The position numbers and the translations under genes were made by a program. The notes below the pieces were generated by a model that was given only the letters and a program-made list of their open reading frames with translations, was not told the origin of the DNA and ran no database searches. Positions 1 to 7,790 of a stretch of 17,306 nucleotides of DNA are shown here, piece by piece; within the stretch, counting starts at the first letter, position 1, and each line of letters starts with the position of its first letter. Source of the DNA: an uncultured Treponema sp. (GTDB taxonomy: Bacteria > Spirochaetota > Spirochaetia > Treponematales > Treponemataceae). Location: contig CAMAFU010000015.1 in assembly GCA_945833725.1 (NCBI GenBank), positions 1-17,306 of the forward strand, in the 5' to 3' direction.

Positions 1-15
1 AATTTGAGGTTCATA

Positions 16-531
16 ATGAAAAAAATATTTTTTGCCGTAATTTTTTGCTTCAGTTTAATTTCTGTGTCTTTTGCTCAGCAGATTACCCGGTTTGGAGTAG
101 TTGATACTGCAAGAGTATATCAGTCTTACTTTAGAAATTCGTCGCCTGTAAGAAATTACGAGTCTAAAAAGGCTGATTTTCAAAATGAAATAAACAGAAA
201 AACAGAAGAAATTCAGAATTTAAAAAATCAGAAAGTTGATTATTTAAACAACGGAAACGATGCTGCAGCTGCCCGCCTTGAAAATGAAATTATTAAAAAA
301 ACAGATTTGCTTACAGAATATACAAGTGCAAAAAATGTTGAACTGGAATCTATTAAGAAAAACCTTCAGAATTCAGATGCTTTTTATAAGAAATTGTATT
401 CGGTTCTGGAAAAAATAGCAGAAAATGAAGGCTTCAGTATGATTTTAAGTCTTCAGCAGGCTAATGCTGTTTTGTGGTACAGTCCTTCTGTTGATATTAC
501 AGACAAGGTAATTGCCGAACTGGAAAGGTAA
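16..531 (+). CDS. skp: Periplasmic chaperone of the OmpH/Skp family
   Basis: A 171-residue protein, close to the usual Skp length (about 160). It starts with two lysines and a hydrophobic stretch ending SVSFA before QQ, a typical Sec signal peptide with likely cleavage after residue 20. The mature part begins with a short beta segment (RFGVVDTARVYQSY, the OmpH signature region) and continues as a long charged, coiled-coil-forming helix rich in K, E, Q and N (about residues 50-130), like the tentacles of Skp. Family knowledge: it holds unfolded outer-membrane proteins in the periplasm and delivers them to BamA. The ATG at 16 was chosen over an in-frame TTG at 4 because GAGG (6-9) sits 6 bases before it. 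The gene is followed 5 bp later by mutS, the order known in T. pallidum (TP0327-TP0328). The expected bamA neighbour would lie just left of the window. Confidence 0.88.
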   Translation: MKKIFFAVIFCFSLISVSFAQQITRFGVVDTARVYQSYFRNSSPVRNYESKKADFQNEINRKTEEIQNLKNQKVDYLNNGNDAAAARLENEIIKKTDLLTEYTSAKNVELESIKKNLQNSDAFYKKLYSVLEKIAENEGFSMILSLQQANAVLWYSPSVDITDKVIAELER

Positions 532-536
532 ATTTT

Positions 537-3191
537 GTGGCAAAAGATAAAATTGTAGCCGGAACCCTTAAAACTAGAAGTGAAAGTTCGGATTCAACTC
601 CGCTTATGCTTCAGTATCAGAAAATAAAGGATGAGCATAAAAAGGAAGTTCTGTTTTTTCGTCTTGGTGATTTTTATGAAATGTTCAATGAAGATGCTCT
701 GGAAGTAAGCCGGCTTTTAAACCTTACATTGACACATCGTGGAACTCAGCCTATGTGCGGTATTCCGTATCACGCTGCCAAAATTTATATATCCCGTCTT
801 CTTCGTTTAGGAAAAAAAATTGCTGTTTGTGAACAGGTTGGTGAAAATCCCAACGGAAAGGGGCTTGCCGAACGAAAAGTAATCGAAATTATTACACCGG
901 GAACTGCGTTGGAAAGCGAATATCTTGATGGCGGAGCAAATAATTTTCTTGCTGCTGCGAGTATATCTGGATGTTTTGTTGGATTTGCCATAATAGATGT
1001 TACAACTGGTGAATTTTCTGCCACCCACTGGAAACTTTCAGAAACAGCGGAAAAACTTCCCGGAGAATTGGGCAGGTTTAATCCGCGGGAATTTTTACTT
1101 TCGGAAAAACTTTATTCAAATCCAGCTGTAAAAGACATTCTTAATGCCAATCCTTCAATTTCTGTTTCCTGGTATCCTGACTGGAATTTTGACAGCAAAC
1201 TTTCTTTTTCCCGCCTTACCAGACAGTTTAATACGGCCAATTTAAAGTCCTTTTCTTTAACAGAAGAATCTGCGGAAGTTGGGGCGGCAGGTTTTCTTTT
1301 AGATTATCTTCAGCGTAATTCTACTGCAAAGGCTCCTCATGTTACGGGCATAAAAGTTTACTCCGATTCAGAATATGTCATTATCGATGATTCATCCCGA
1401 AGAAATCTGGAAATTACTCAAAATTTACGGGACGGTTCAACGCAGTACACTCTTTTGGAGTGTATTTCCAACGCAAAAACTTCAATGGGAAAAAGACTTC
1501 TTGTTCACTGGCTTAATTTTCCCCTTAAAAATAGCAGTGAAATTGCTTCCCGGCAGGATGATGTACAACTGTTTTTTGAAAATTCAACACTGCTGGAAAA
1601 AATACGGAGAGAATTTTCCTGTATTTATGATATTGAAAGGCTTGCCGGCCGTATTGCAATGGAAAAAGCCCATGGAAAAGATTTGCAGACTTTAAAAAAC
1701 AGTCTTTCCCAGTGGCTTAAAATTCAGACTGTTTTGGAGTCTTTTGGATTTTCTTTTATTGATTGTGCTGTAGGGCAGGAAATTATTCAGCTTATAGATT
1801 CTTCTGTTATTGACGAACCTTCTACATCTTTAACCGAAGGGAATCTTATAAAAGACGGCTGGTCGCAGGAACTGGATCACTGGAAAAACATTCAGACAAA
1901 TTTTAATCAGACTCTTGAAGAATATGCCGAAGAAGAAAAAAAACTTACAGGAATTTCCAACCTTCGTATAAAAAGTAATGCCAATTCCGGTTATTACATC
2001 GAAATAACAAAAGGAAAACTGGAAAAAGTTCCGGATCATTTTATTATGCGGCGTTCTTTGGTAAATGCAGAAAGATATACAACTCAAAAACTTATGGATT
2101 TAGAAAAAGAACTTCTGGAGTCTGCTGCAAAAATTATTGAACTGGAAAAGGAACTTTTTATTGAAGTAAGAAAAAATATTGGAACAAAAATTGAATATCT
2201 TCTTCATACAGCTAAAGAAATCGCCTATATTGATGTGGTTTCTTCCCTTGCTGATTCTGCAGTAATTCATAATTGGACACGCCCTGTTGTTGATGATTCA
2301 ACTTTTTTTAAATTAAAGGATGGTCGTCACCCTGTTGTTGAACATCATCTGCCTCATGGAGAATTTGTGCCGAACGACCTTTTTATATGTTCGCCAAGTG
2401 ATTTTTGCGAAGACTGTTCAACTTCCTTCGACTTAATTACAGGTCCTAATATGGCCGGAAAAAGTACTTTTTTGCGTCAAAATGCTCTTATATCCCTTTT
2501 GGCTCAGACAGGTTCCTTTGTTCCTGCTGAAAAAGCCCATCTTGGCATAGTTGATAGAATTTTCTGCCGGGTAGGTGCCAGCGATAATCTTGCCAGAGGG
2601 GAATCAACTTTTCTTGTTGAAATGACGGAAACAGCAAATATTCTCCGCTCTGCAACTCAAAAATCCCTTGTAATAATGGACGAAGTTGGGCGGGGAACAT
2701 CTACAGAAGACGGATTGTCTATTGCTTGGGCCATAAGCGAATATCTTTTAAACACAATAAAATGCAGAACTTTGTTTGCAACCCATTATCATGAATTAAC
2801 AAGAATGATTCATCCTGCATTAAAATTGCAGTGCATGGCTGTATCGGAAACTCAGAATAATATTGTATTCCTTCGGAAAATAAAAGACGGTGCCAGTGAG
2901 AATTCTTATGGGCTTCATGTAGCATCTCTTGCCGGTGTTCCAAGCCAGGTAATTGACAGGGCAAAACAGATTCTTTCAAAACTTCAGGAAACGGCAGGGG
3001 AAACTCTTTCCGTTAAAATTGAAACTTCCCTTGAAAGCCAGAAAAAATCAGTTCAACCTGTAGTGCCGGGGCTTTTTTCTGATGAAGAACTTATTCTCGA
3101 TGAAATTCTTTCATGTGATGTGGAAAATATTACTCCGATACAGGCACTGACCCTTGTTTCCCGCTGGAAAAAATCTCTGTCGGGTCGTTAA
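537..3191 (+). CDS. mutS: DNA mismatch repair ATPase MutS
   Basis: 884 residues, slightly longer than E. coli MutS (853). It recognises mispaired bases and, through ATP-driven clamping, recruits MutL. The N-terminal mismatch-reading motif is present as F46-Y47-E48 in FRLGDFYEMF. The connector, lever and clamp domains follow. The ATPase has Walker A GPNMAGKST (636-644), Walker B VIMDE (D715-E716) followed by GRGTSTEDG, and the LFATHYHEL signature. A helix-turn-helix dimerisation region (VIDRAKQIL) and a C-terminal tail follow. The start is GTG at 537, supported by GGAAAGG at 522-528; this Shine-Dalgarno sequence lies inside the end of skp, so the two genes are probably translationally linked. 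The segment just before Walker A is longer than in E. coli and contains three cysteines (CSPSDFCEDCS). The gene ends convergent with 3235-3537, with only 43 bp between and no clear terminator hairpin. Confidence 0.97.
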   Translation: MAKDKIVAGTLKTRSESSDSTPLMLQYQKIKDEHKKEVLFFRLGDFYEMFNEDALEVSRLLNLTLTHRGTQPMCGIPYHAAKIYISRLLRLGKKIAVCEQVGENPNGKGLAERKVIEIITPGTALESEYLDGGANNFLAAASISGCFVGFAIIDVTTGEFSATHWKLSETAEKLPGELGRFNPREFLLSEKLYSNPAVKDILNANPSISVSWYPDWNFDSKLSFSRLTRQFNTANLKSFSLTEESAEVGAAGFLLDYLQRNSTAKAPHVTGIKVYSDSEYVIIDDSSRRNLEITQNLRDGSTQYTLLECISNAKTSMGKRLLVHWLNFPLKNSSEIASRQDDVQLFFENSTLLEKIRREFSCIYDIERLAGRIAMEKAHGKDLQTLKNSLSQWLKIQTVLESFGFSFIDCAVGQEIIQLIDSSVIDEPSTSLTEGNLIKDGWSQELDHWKNIQTNFNQTLEEYAEEEKKLTGISNLRIKSNANSGYYIEITKGKLEKVPDHFIMRRSLVNAERYTTQKLMDLEKELLESAAKIIELEKELFIEVRKNIGTKIEYLLHTAKEIAYIDVVSSLADSAVIHNWTRPVVDDSTFFKLKDGRHPVVEHHLPHGEFVPNDLFICSPSDFCEDCSTSFDLITGPNMAGKSTFLRQNALISLLAQTGSFVPAEKAHLGIVDRIFCRVGASDNLARGESTFLVEMTETANILRSATQKSLVIMDEVGRGTSTEDGLSIAWAISEYLLNTIKCRTLFATHYHELTRMIHPALKLQCMAVSETQNNIVFLRKIKDGASENSYGLHVASLAGVPSQVIDRAKQILSKLQETAGETLSVKIETSLESQKKSVQPVVPGLFSDEELILDEILSCDVENITPIQALTLVSRWKKSLSGR

Positions 3192-3234
3192 TACAAATTA
3201 TTTCAACATAAAGATTCTGTTCACCTTAACTTTT

Positions 3235-3537
3235 TTAAAACTGGAAGTCGAGACATGATCGTAGTTTTGTATATGGCCGGACTTTTGAATTTGCAATAGC
3301 CGTATGTTCCGGATGAATTGAATAATTTTTTAAGGCTTCGGGGGATTCAAAAGTTGAATCGAGCATTAAATCTGCCGTAGAGGAAGAAAGGGGTTCTGAC
3401 GCCGTTATTTTAAGGTCAATAAGGCCTGGAATTTTTCCGTTAAGGCTTTCAAGGCTTTTTTTTATTTCCTGCTTAACTGTTTCTTTTTTGTCCTTTTCCA
3501 TATCGTTTAAAGTCCAAAGAATAATGTGCTTTACCAT
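3235..3537 (-). CDS. Dabb-family (stress-responsive A/B barrel) protein
   Basis: A 100-residue protein starting MVKHIILWTLND, which fits the Dabb family (dimeric alpha-beta barrel, usually 95-105 residues). The pattern is typical: first strand VKHIILWTL, a lysine/glutamate-rich helix, a GKIPGLIDLKI segment, a strand around TADLMLDSTFES, then the YSIHPEHTAIA helix with the family's conserved H-P-x-H. No signal peptide is visible, so it is probably cytoplasmic. The longer open frame running upstream to 3741 is rejected because AGGAG lies about 7 bases before the ATG at 3537 and the extension is an unlikely mix of hydrophobic residues. Members have been linked to stress responses in plants and to various enzyme roles in bacteria; the substrate cannot be deduced here. 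It is divergent from clpB across a 204-bp gap. Confidence 0.8.
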   Translation of the reverse strand: MVKHIILWTLNDMEKDKKETVKQEIKKSLESLNGKIPGLIDLKITASEPLSSSTADLMLDSTFESPEALKNYSIHPEHTAIANSKVRPYTKLRSCLDFQF

Positions 3538-3658
3538 GGTATTGCTCCTGAATAAAAAGTTATACATCGAAATGATTATGATTGCTGAATAAACATTCTT
3601 TACAGTGAATTTTATAAATCCGCAGTAAAAAAATCTACAGCTGCTGTTTGCGAAAAAA

Positions 3659-3687
3659 TTGCCGTTAGATAAAAAAATGGTTATCTT
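3659..3687 (+). promoter_or_regulatory. Possible sigma-70 promoter for clpB
   Basis: TTGCCG (3659-3664) and TATCTT (3682-3687) are separated by 17 bases, about 55 bases before the clpB start. Each box matches the consensus at four of six positions, so this is weak. No CIRCE inverted repeat and no clear heat-shock sigma-32 boxes were seen in the 204-bp gap between the Dabb gene and clpB. Confidence 0.25.
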
Positions 3688-3741
3688 TAGACAGAAAGCA
3701 CTGATTTTTAATGCTTTGATTATAAAAATGGAGGCAAACAA

Positions 3742-6348
3742 ATGGATTTTAATCAGTTGACTTTAAAAACACAGGACGCAATAGAAAATGCCGGTTCTCT
3801 TGCTCAGCAGAATGATCACTGCGAAATAGGTCTTGAACATATTCTTCTTTCTCTATTGAACCAGAAAGACGGAATGATAAAGCCTGTTCTTGAACGAATC
3901 GGTGTAAATGTTTCATCTTTAAAAGAAAAACTTGAGAATTACATGGATTCGTTTCCAAAGGTTACCGGAAATGTTCAGTTGAATCTGTCCCCTGCGGCTC
4001 AAAAAGTTTTTGCGAAAGCAGAAAAAGCAATGGCAGAGTTAAAAGATAAATATCTTTCAGTTGAGCATCTTCTTCTTGCTATGACAGAATCAGACGACAG
4101 GGTAGGAGAGCTTCTTCGGAATTCCGGCATAACAAAAAAGACCGTTTTGGAAAGTTTAAAATCTGTCCGGGGTAACGAAACTATAGATAGTCAAGATCCA
4201 GAAAGCAAAATAGAGGCATTGGAAAAGTACTGTACGGATTTAACAGCCAGAGCCCGTCAGGATAAAATTGATCCTGTTATCGGTCGGGATGAAGAAATCC
4301 GCCGTGTAATGCAGGTTCTTGTCCGCCGCACAAAAAATAATCCTGTGCTTATAGGTGAACCGGGGGTTGGTAAAACTGCAATAGCTGAAGGGCTTGCCTG
4401 TCGTATTGCCAGCGGAGATGTTCCTGAAAGCCTTAAAAATAAAAGGCTTCTTGCCCTTGATATGGGAAGTCTTGTGGCCGGAGCAAAATTCCGCGGCGAA
4501 TTTGAAGAGCGGCTTAAAGCTGTTGTTGAGGCTGTAAGAAAAAGCGAAGGTCAAATAATACTTTTTATTGATGAACTTCATACTATAGTTGGGGCTGGTG
4601 CAGGTGAAGGCAGTATGGATGCTTCAAATCTGTTAAAGCCTGCACTTGCAAGAGGTGAACTTAGGGCAATCGGTGCTACAACACTTAATGAATATCGAAA
4701 ATATATTGAAAAGGATTCTGCTTTGGAACGGAGGTTTCAGCAGGTTTACTGTCCTGAGCCTACAGTTGCCGATACAATAGCAATTTTGCGTGGTTTAAGG
4801 GATAAATACGAAATTCATCACGGTGTAAAAATTAACGATGAAGCCCTTGTGGAAGCAGCAGAACTTTCTGACAGATATATTACAAACCGTTTTCTGCCGG
4901 ATAAAGCTATTGATCTTGTTGATGAAGCTGCAAGCCGCCTGAAAATGGAAATAGAAAGCGAGCCTGTGGAACTGGATCAGCTTGAGCGTAAAATTCTTCA
5001 GCTTCAAATAGAAAAACAGTCTCTTGCAAAAGAAGATGATGAGGCAAGTCTTGAGCGGCTTCAAAAACTGGAAAAAGAACTTTCTGAAGTTACGGAAGCA
5101 AGAAATGCAATGAAGCTGGAATGGCAGAATGAAAAGTCCCAGATTGATAAAACAAGAAAGTTAAAGGAAAAACTGGATTCTGCCCGTTTTGAAGAAGAAA
5201 AATTTACAAGGGAAGGAAATCTTGAAAAAGCTGCGGAGTTAAAATATTCAATTATTCCGGATCTTGAAAAACAGCTTGCAGAAAGTCAGAAAAATGACGA
5301 AAAAACAAAGGAGAGTCAGAATAATTCTCTTTTAAGGCAGGAAGTTACCGAAGAAGATATTGCCCGTGTAGTTTCTTCCTGGACAGGAATTCCCTTAAGT
5401 AAAATGATGACAAGCGAAAAACAGAAGTATGTTCAGCTGGAATCTGTTCTGCATCAGCGTGTTATAGGCCAGGACGAAGCTGTTTGTGCTGTAAGTGATG
5501 CAATCCGCAGAAATAAAGCCGGATTAAATGATCCTAACAGACCTTTAGGCAGCTTTATGTTTATTGGACCTACAGGTGTGGGAAAAACAGAACTTGCCAA
5601 AACGCTTGCCGACTTTCTTTTTAACGATGAAAAGGCTTTGACTCGTATAGATATGTCTGAATATATGGAAAAATTCAGCGTGTCCAGACTTATTGGAGCC
5701 CCTCCAGGATATGTAGGCTACGATCAGGGCGGGCAGCTTACAGAAGCCGTACGCCGCCGGCCATACAGCGTAATTTTGTTTGATGAAGTTGAAAAAGCCC
5801 ATCCAGATGTGTTTAATGTGCTTCTCCAAGTTCTTGATGACGGAAGGCTTACTGACGGTCAGGGAAGAGTTGTAGATTTTAAAAATACAATAATAATAAT
5901 GACAAGCAATCTGGGAAGCGAACTGATTCTTTCTCAAGATGAAAATACCTTAAAAAATGAAAAAGTGTCTGATGAAATAAAGGAAAAAATTGACGGCCTT
6001 TTAAAGACAAAATTCCGCCCTGAGTTTCTTAACCGGATTGATGAAATTGTAATGTTCAACAGGCTGGGCAAAGATGCTGTTGGAAACATTGTAAAAATTC
6101 AACTGGAGAAACTGAAAAAACGGCTGGAAGACAGAAGAATAAAACTTGCCTACTCTGACGATGCTGTTTCCCGCCTTGTTCAGTATGGATATAATCCTGA
6201 TTTTGGTGCCCGCCCGATAAAAAGGGCTGTCCAGAATTATGTTGAAAATCCGCTGGCAAAGTCGATTCTTGAAGGAAAATTCATGGAAAACAGTACGGTT
6301 TGCATTTCTACAGATCAAAACGGACTTGTTTTTTCTTCTGAAAAGTAA
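3742..6348 (+). CDS. clpB: ATP-dependent disaggregase ClpB
   Basis: 868 residues, the normal full ClpB length. A hexameric AAA+ ring that pulls proteins out of aggregates together with DnaK. Domains in order: the double Clp_N repeat (about 1-145, starting MDFNQLTLKTQDAIENA); first AAA+ module with Walker A GEPGVGKT (205-212) and Walker B FIDE (D277-E278); the long coiled-coil middle domain (about 400-520, very rich in K/E/Q) that distinguishes ClpB from ClpA and ClpC; second AAA+ module with Walker A GPTGVGKT (609-616) and Walker B LFDE (D681-E682); and the C-terminal small domain starting near FRPEFLNRIDEIV. The start at 3742 has GGAGG about 8 bases upstream. It stands alone, divergent from the Dabb gene and closed by the terminator at 6374-6432. 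Its DnaK, DnaJ and GrpE partners are about 5 kb downstream on the same strand. Confidence 0.97.
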   Translation: MDFNQLTLKTQDAIENAGSLAQQNDHCEIGLEHILLSLLNQKDGMIKPVLERIGVNVSSLKEKLENYMDSFPKVTGNVQLNLSPAAQKVFAKAEKAMAELKDKYLSVEHLLLAMTESDDRVGELLRNSGITKKTVLESLKSVRGNETIDSQDPESKIEALEKYCTDLTARARQDKIDPVIGRDEEIRRVMQVLVRRTKNNPVLIGEPGVGKTAIAEGLACRIASGDVPESLKNKRLLALDMGSLVAGAKFRGEFEERLKAVVEAVRKSEGQIILFIDELHTIVGAGAGEGSMDASNLLKPALARGELRAIGATTLNEYRKYIEKDSALERRFQQVYCPEPTVADTIAILRGLRDKYEIHHGVKINDEALVEAAELSDRYITNRFLPDKAIDLVDEAASRLKMEIESEPVELDQLERKILQLQIEKQSLAKEDDEASLERLQKLEKELSEVTEARNAMKLEWQNEKSQIDKTRKLKEKLDSARFEEEKFTREGNLEKAAELKYSIIPDLEKQLAESQKNDEKTKESQNNSLLRQEVTEEDIARVVSSWTGIPLSKMMTSEKQKYVQLESVLHQRVIGQDEAVCAVSDAIRRNKAGLNDPNRPLGSFMFIGPTGVGKTELAKTLADFLFNDEKALTRIDMSEYMEKFSVSRLIGAPPGYVGYDQGGQLTEAVRRRPYSVILFDEVEKAHPDVFNVLLQVLDDGRLTDGQGRVVDFKNTIIIMTSNLGSELILSQDENTLKNEKVSDEIKEKIDGLLKTKFRPEFLNRIDEIVMFNRLGKDAVGNIVKIQLEKLKKRLEDRRIKLAYSDDAVSRLVQYGYNPDFGARPIKRAVQNYVENPLAKSILEGKFMENSTVCISTDQNGLVFSSEK

Positions 6349-6373
6349 AAGTATTTCTGCTTTTCTGCAGATA

Positions 6374-6432
6374 AAAAATACCCCCGAAGAACAATACCGG
6401 ACAAAACGGTATGCACCTTCGGGGGTGTTTTT
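6374..6432. terminator. Bidirectional intrinsic terminator between clpB and the aldolase gene
   Basis: The outer stem pairs ACCCCCGAAG (6380-6389) with CTTCGGGGGT (6417-6426). The inner stem pairs ATACCG (6394-6399) with CGGTAT (6407-6412) around a 7-base loop. An A-run precedes it (6373-6378) and a T-run follows (6428-6432), so it can stop transcription from both convergent genes. Confidence 0.9.
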
Positions 6433-6455
6433 ATAAAACCTGATTTACAGAAAAA

Positions 6456-7421
6456 TTATGCACGAACAAGATGAACAGCAAATCCGCCGATTTCTTTGTC
6501 CAGGTAAACAACTTTAAGAGGTGAACCTTCTTTACCTGTGTATTTTTCTGTTCCGGCTACAGCGTTGAAACCAAACTGTTTAAGGTAACCTAAAGCTCTT
6601 TCAATGTTATTGCACTGAATTGAAAGATGACCGTTTGTACCGCGTCCTGCACCTTTCATAACTTCAATTTCGGAAGATGAGAAAATTGAAGAATTTCCAA
6701 CTTTCTTTTCGAGACCAAAGAGAGCGAACATATCTGCAACATTGTTTGCATCGTTTTCGTCTTTAGTGTTGATTCCAACATGAGTAACTTTAAAACCATG
6801 CATGGCTTTTACGGCACCTTTACAGATTTCTGTAATTTCATCCCATTTTTCGCCTTCGATAAGAGGCTTTTTAACCATCCATGTTCCGCCCATACAGAGA
6901 ATGTTCTTGCGTTTTGCGTATTCACCTACATTTTCTGTAGTTACGCCGCCTGTAGGCATAAATGTACACTGTGGGAAAGGACCTGCAAAATCGTCGATGA
7001 TTTTGTATCCGCCCTTGCGTTCTGCAGGGAAAAGTTTAAGGTGTGTTACACCTTTGTTGATACATGATGTAATTTCTGACGGGTTTGAAATACCAGGCAT
7101 TGTAGGAACATTGTTTTTGATGCACCAGTCAACAACATCTGGATTGTATCCTGGAGAAACAATGAATTTTGCACCTGCTTTAACAGCTCTTTCTGCCTGT
7201 TCAACATTAAGAACAGTTCCTGCACCAACGAGCATATCTGGTTCAGCTTTTACCATTTCGGCAATGGCTTCTGCTGCACATGCTGTGCGGAATGTAACTT
7301 CAGAAGCAGGAAGACCGCCTTTTACGAGGGCATGAGCGAGGTTTGCAGCTTTAGAAGCATCTTCGATTGCAACTACAGGAATAATACCGATGTCACGGAA
7401 TGTGTCGTAAATATCTGCCAT
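6456..7421 (-). CDS. eda: KDPG/KHG aldolase fused to a C-terminal VOC-like domain
   Basis: 321 residues. Residues 1 to about 207 are a class I KDPG/4-hydroxy-2-oxoglutarate aldolase, which splits 2-keto-3-deoxy-6-phosphogluconate to pyruvate and glyceraldehyde 3-phosphate. Visible features: catalytic E41 in EVTFRT, the GAGTVL motif (66-71), SPGYNP, the Schiff-base lysine K129 in HLKLFPA and the phosphate-binding PTGGV (156-160). Residues about 210-321 (from FKVTHVGIN, through GRGTNGHLSIQC, to GGFAVHLVR) look like a single glyoxalase/VOC module; family aldolases usually end near 210. The ATG at 7421 has GGAG about 8 bases upstream; the longer frame to 7568 is rejected. It is transcribed alone, convergent with clpB. 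No Entner-Doudoroff or uronate genes are adjacent, so whether it serves uronate breakdown is inference. Confidence 0.88.
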   Translation of the reverse strand: MADIYDTFRDIGIIPVVAIEDASKAANLAHALVKGGLPASEVTFRTACAAEAIAEMVKAEPDMLVGAGTVLNVEQAERAVKAGAKFIVSPGYNPDVVDWCIKNNVPTMPGISNPSEITSCINKGVTHLKLFPAERKGGYKIIDDFAGPFPQCTFMPTGGVTTENVGEYAKRKNILCMGGTWMVKKPLIEGEKWDEITEICKGAVKAMHGFKVTHVGINTKDENDANNVADMFALFGLEKKVGNSSIFSSSEIEVMKGAGRGTNGHLSIQCNNIERALGYLKQFGFNAVAGTEKYTGKEGSPLKVVYLDKEIGGFAVHLVRA

Positions 7422-7530
7422 TTTATGACTCCAATAAAAACATTTATTATGCTGATTTAAGGAAAATTGCAACGCAAAACTGTGCCTTCCGTAAGAAAAA
7501 CACTTCCTTAAAAACAAATCACATCTTGAC

Positions 7531-7559
7531 ATAATAATGAAATAAGAACTTCTAGGCAA
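7531..7559 (-). promoter_or_regulatory. Candidate promoter for the KDPG aldolase gene
   Basis: On the minus strand TTGCCT (7559-7554) and TATTAT (7536-7531) are 17 bases apart, which would give a leader of about 100 bases before the ATG at 7421. Inside that leader are an 8-base inverted repeat (TTAAGGAA and TTCCTTAA, about 50 bases apart) and a small palindrome TTGC-AAC-GCAA at 7467-7477, which may be regulatory but match no operator I can name. Confidence 0.4.
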
Positions 7560-7572
7560 TATGAACATACAA

Positions 7573-7777
7573 GGCTGCTCAGGGCTTCCGCATTAAAATA
7601 TAATTTTAACCAGGGGCTTCCAGTCGCGACTGTTCAGTGCAAAACCGTGCTATTAGCACTACATTCTGATTCAAAGTTTGTAATAAACCTTAAATCAAGA
7701 TGTTTTTGCCCTGACCATTCGCTCCTTCGCGCCCCAATTTTTCTCATCAATTTATAATGCGGAAGGCCCTGACAGCC
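7573..7777. mobile_element. MITE-like inverted-repeat element, copy 1
   Basis: About 205 bp with imperfect terminal inverted repeats: 7573-7595 (core TCAGGGCTTCCGCATTA) and 7755-7777 (whose reverse complement has TCAGGGCCTTCCGCATTA). They match at about 22 of 24 aligned positions, with one single-base indel on each side. Inside are a perfect 12-base palindrome CAGTCGCGACTG (7621-7632), the hairpin GTGCTA-T-TAGCAC (7647-7659), and a 13-bp hairpin with two mismatches (7667-7679 with 7685-7697, loop 5). There is no open frame for a transposase. 7611-7662 is identical over 52 bases to 17255-17306, which makes this a dispersed repeat. No target-site duplication is obvious. It lies just after the endonuclease stop codon and upstream of the aldolase promoter. 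Confidence 0.65.
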
Positions 7778-7790
7778 TGCTGCAGCTCGG

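Noticed and set aside
3538..3741. N-terminal extension of the Dabb protein by 68 residues
   Set aside because: A clear AGGAG precedes the ATG at 3537 and the family has about 100 residues; the extension would run through the promoter region of clpB.
6802..7335. 177-codon open frame opposite the aldolase gene
   Set aside because: It is wholly antisense to the conserved aldolase domain, has no ribosome site, and shows no domain pattern.
7422..7568. N-terminal extension of the aldolase by 49 residues
   Set aside because: The ATG at 7421 has GGAG at the right distance, and aldolase homology begins there; the extension overlaps the candidate promoter.
7647..7660. TTAGCACT in the repeat, resembling a CIRCE half-site
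   Set aside because: The partner half-site overlaps it (GTGCTA-T-TAGCAC) with no 9-base spacer, and the site is not upstream of a chaperone gene. It is part of the repeat hairpin and recurs in copy 2.
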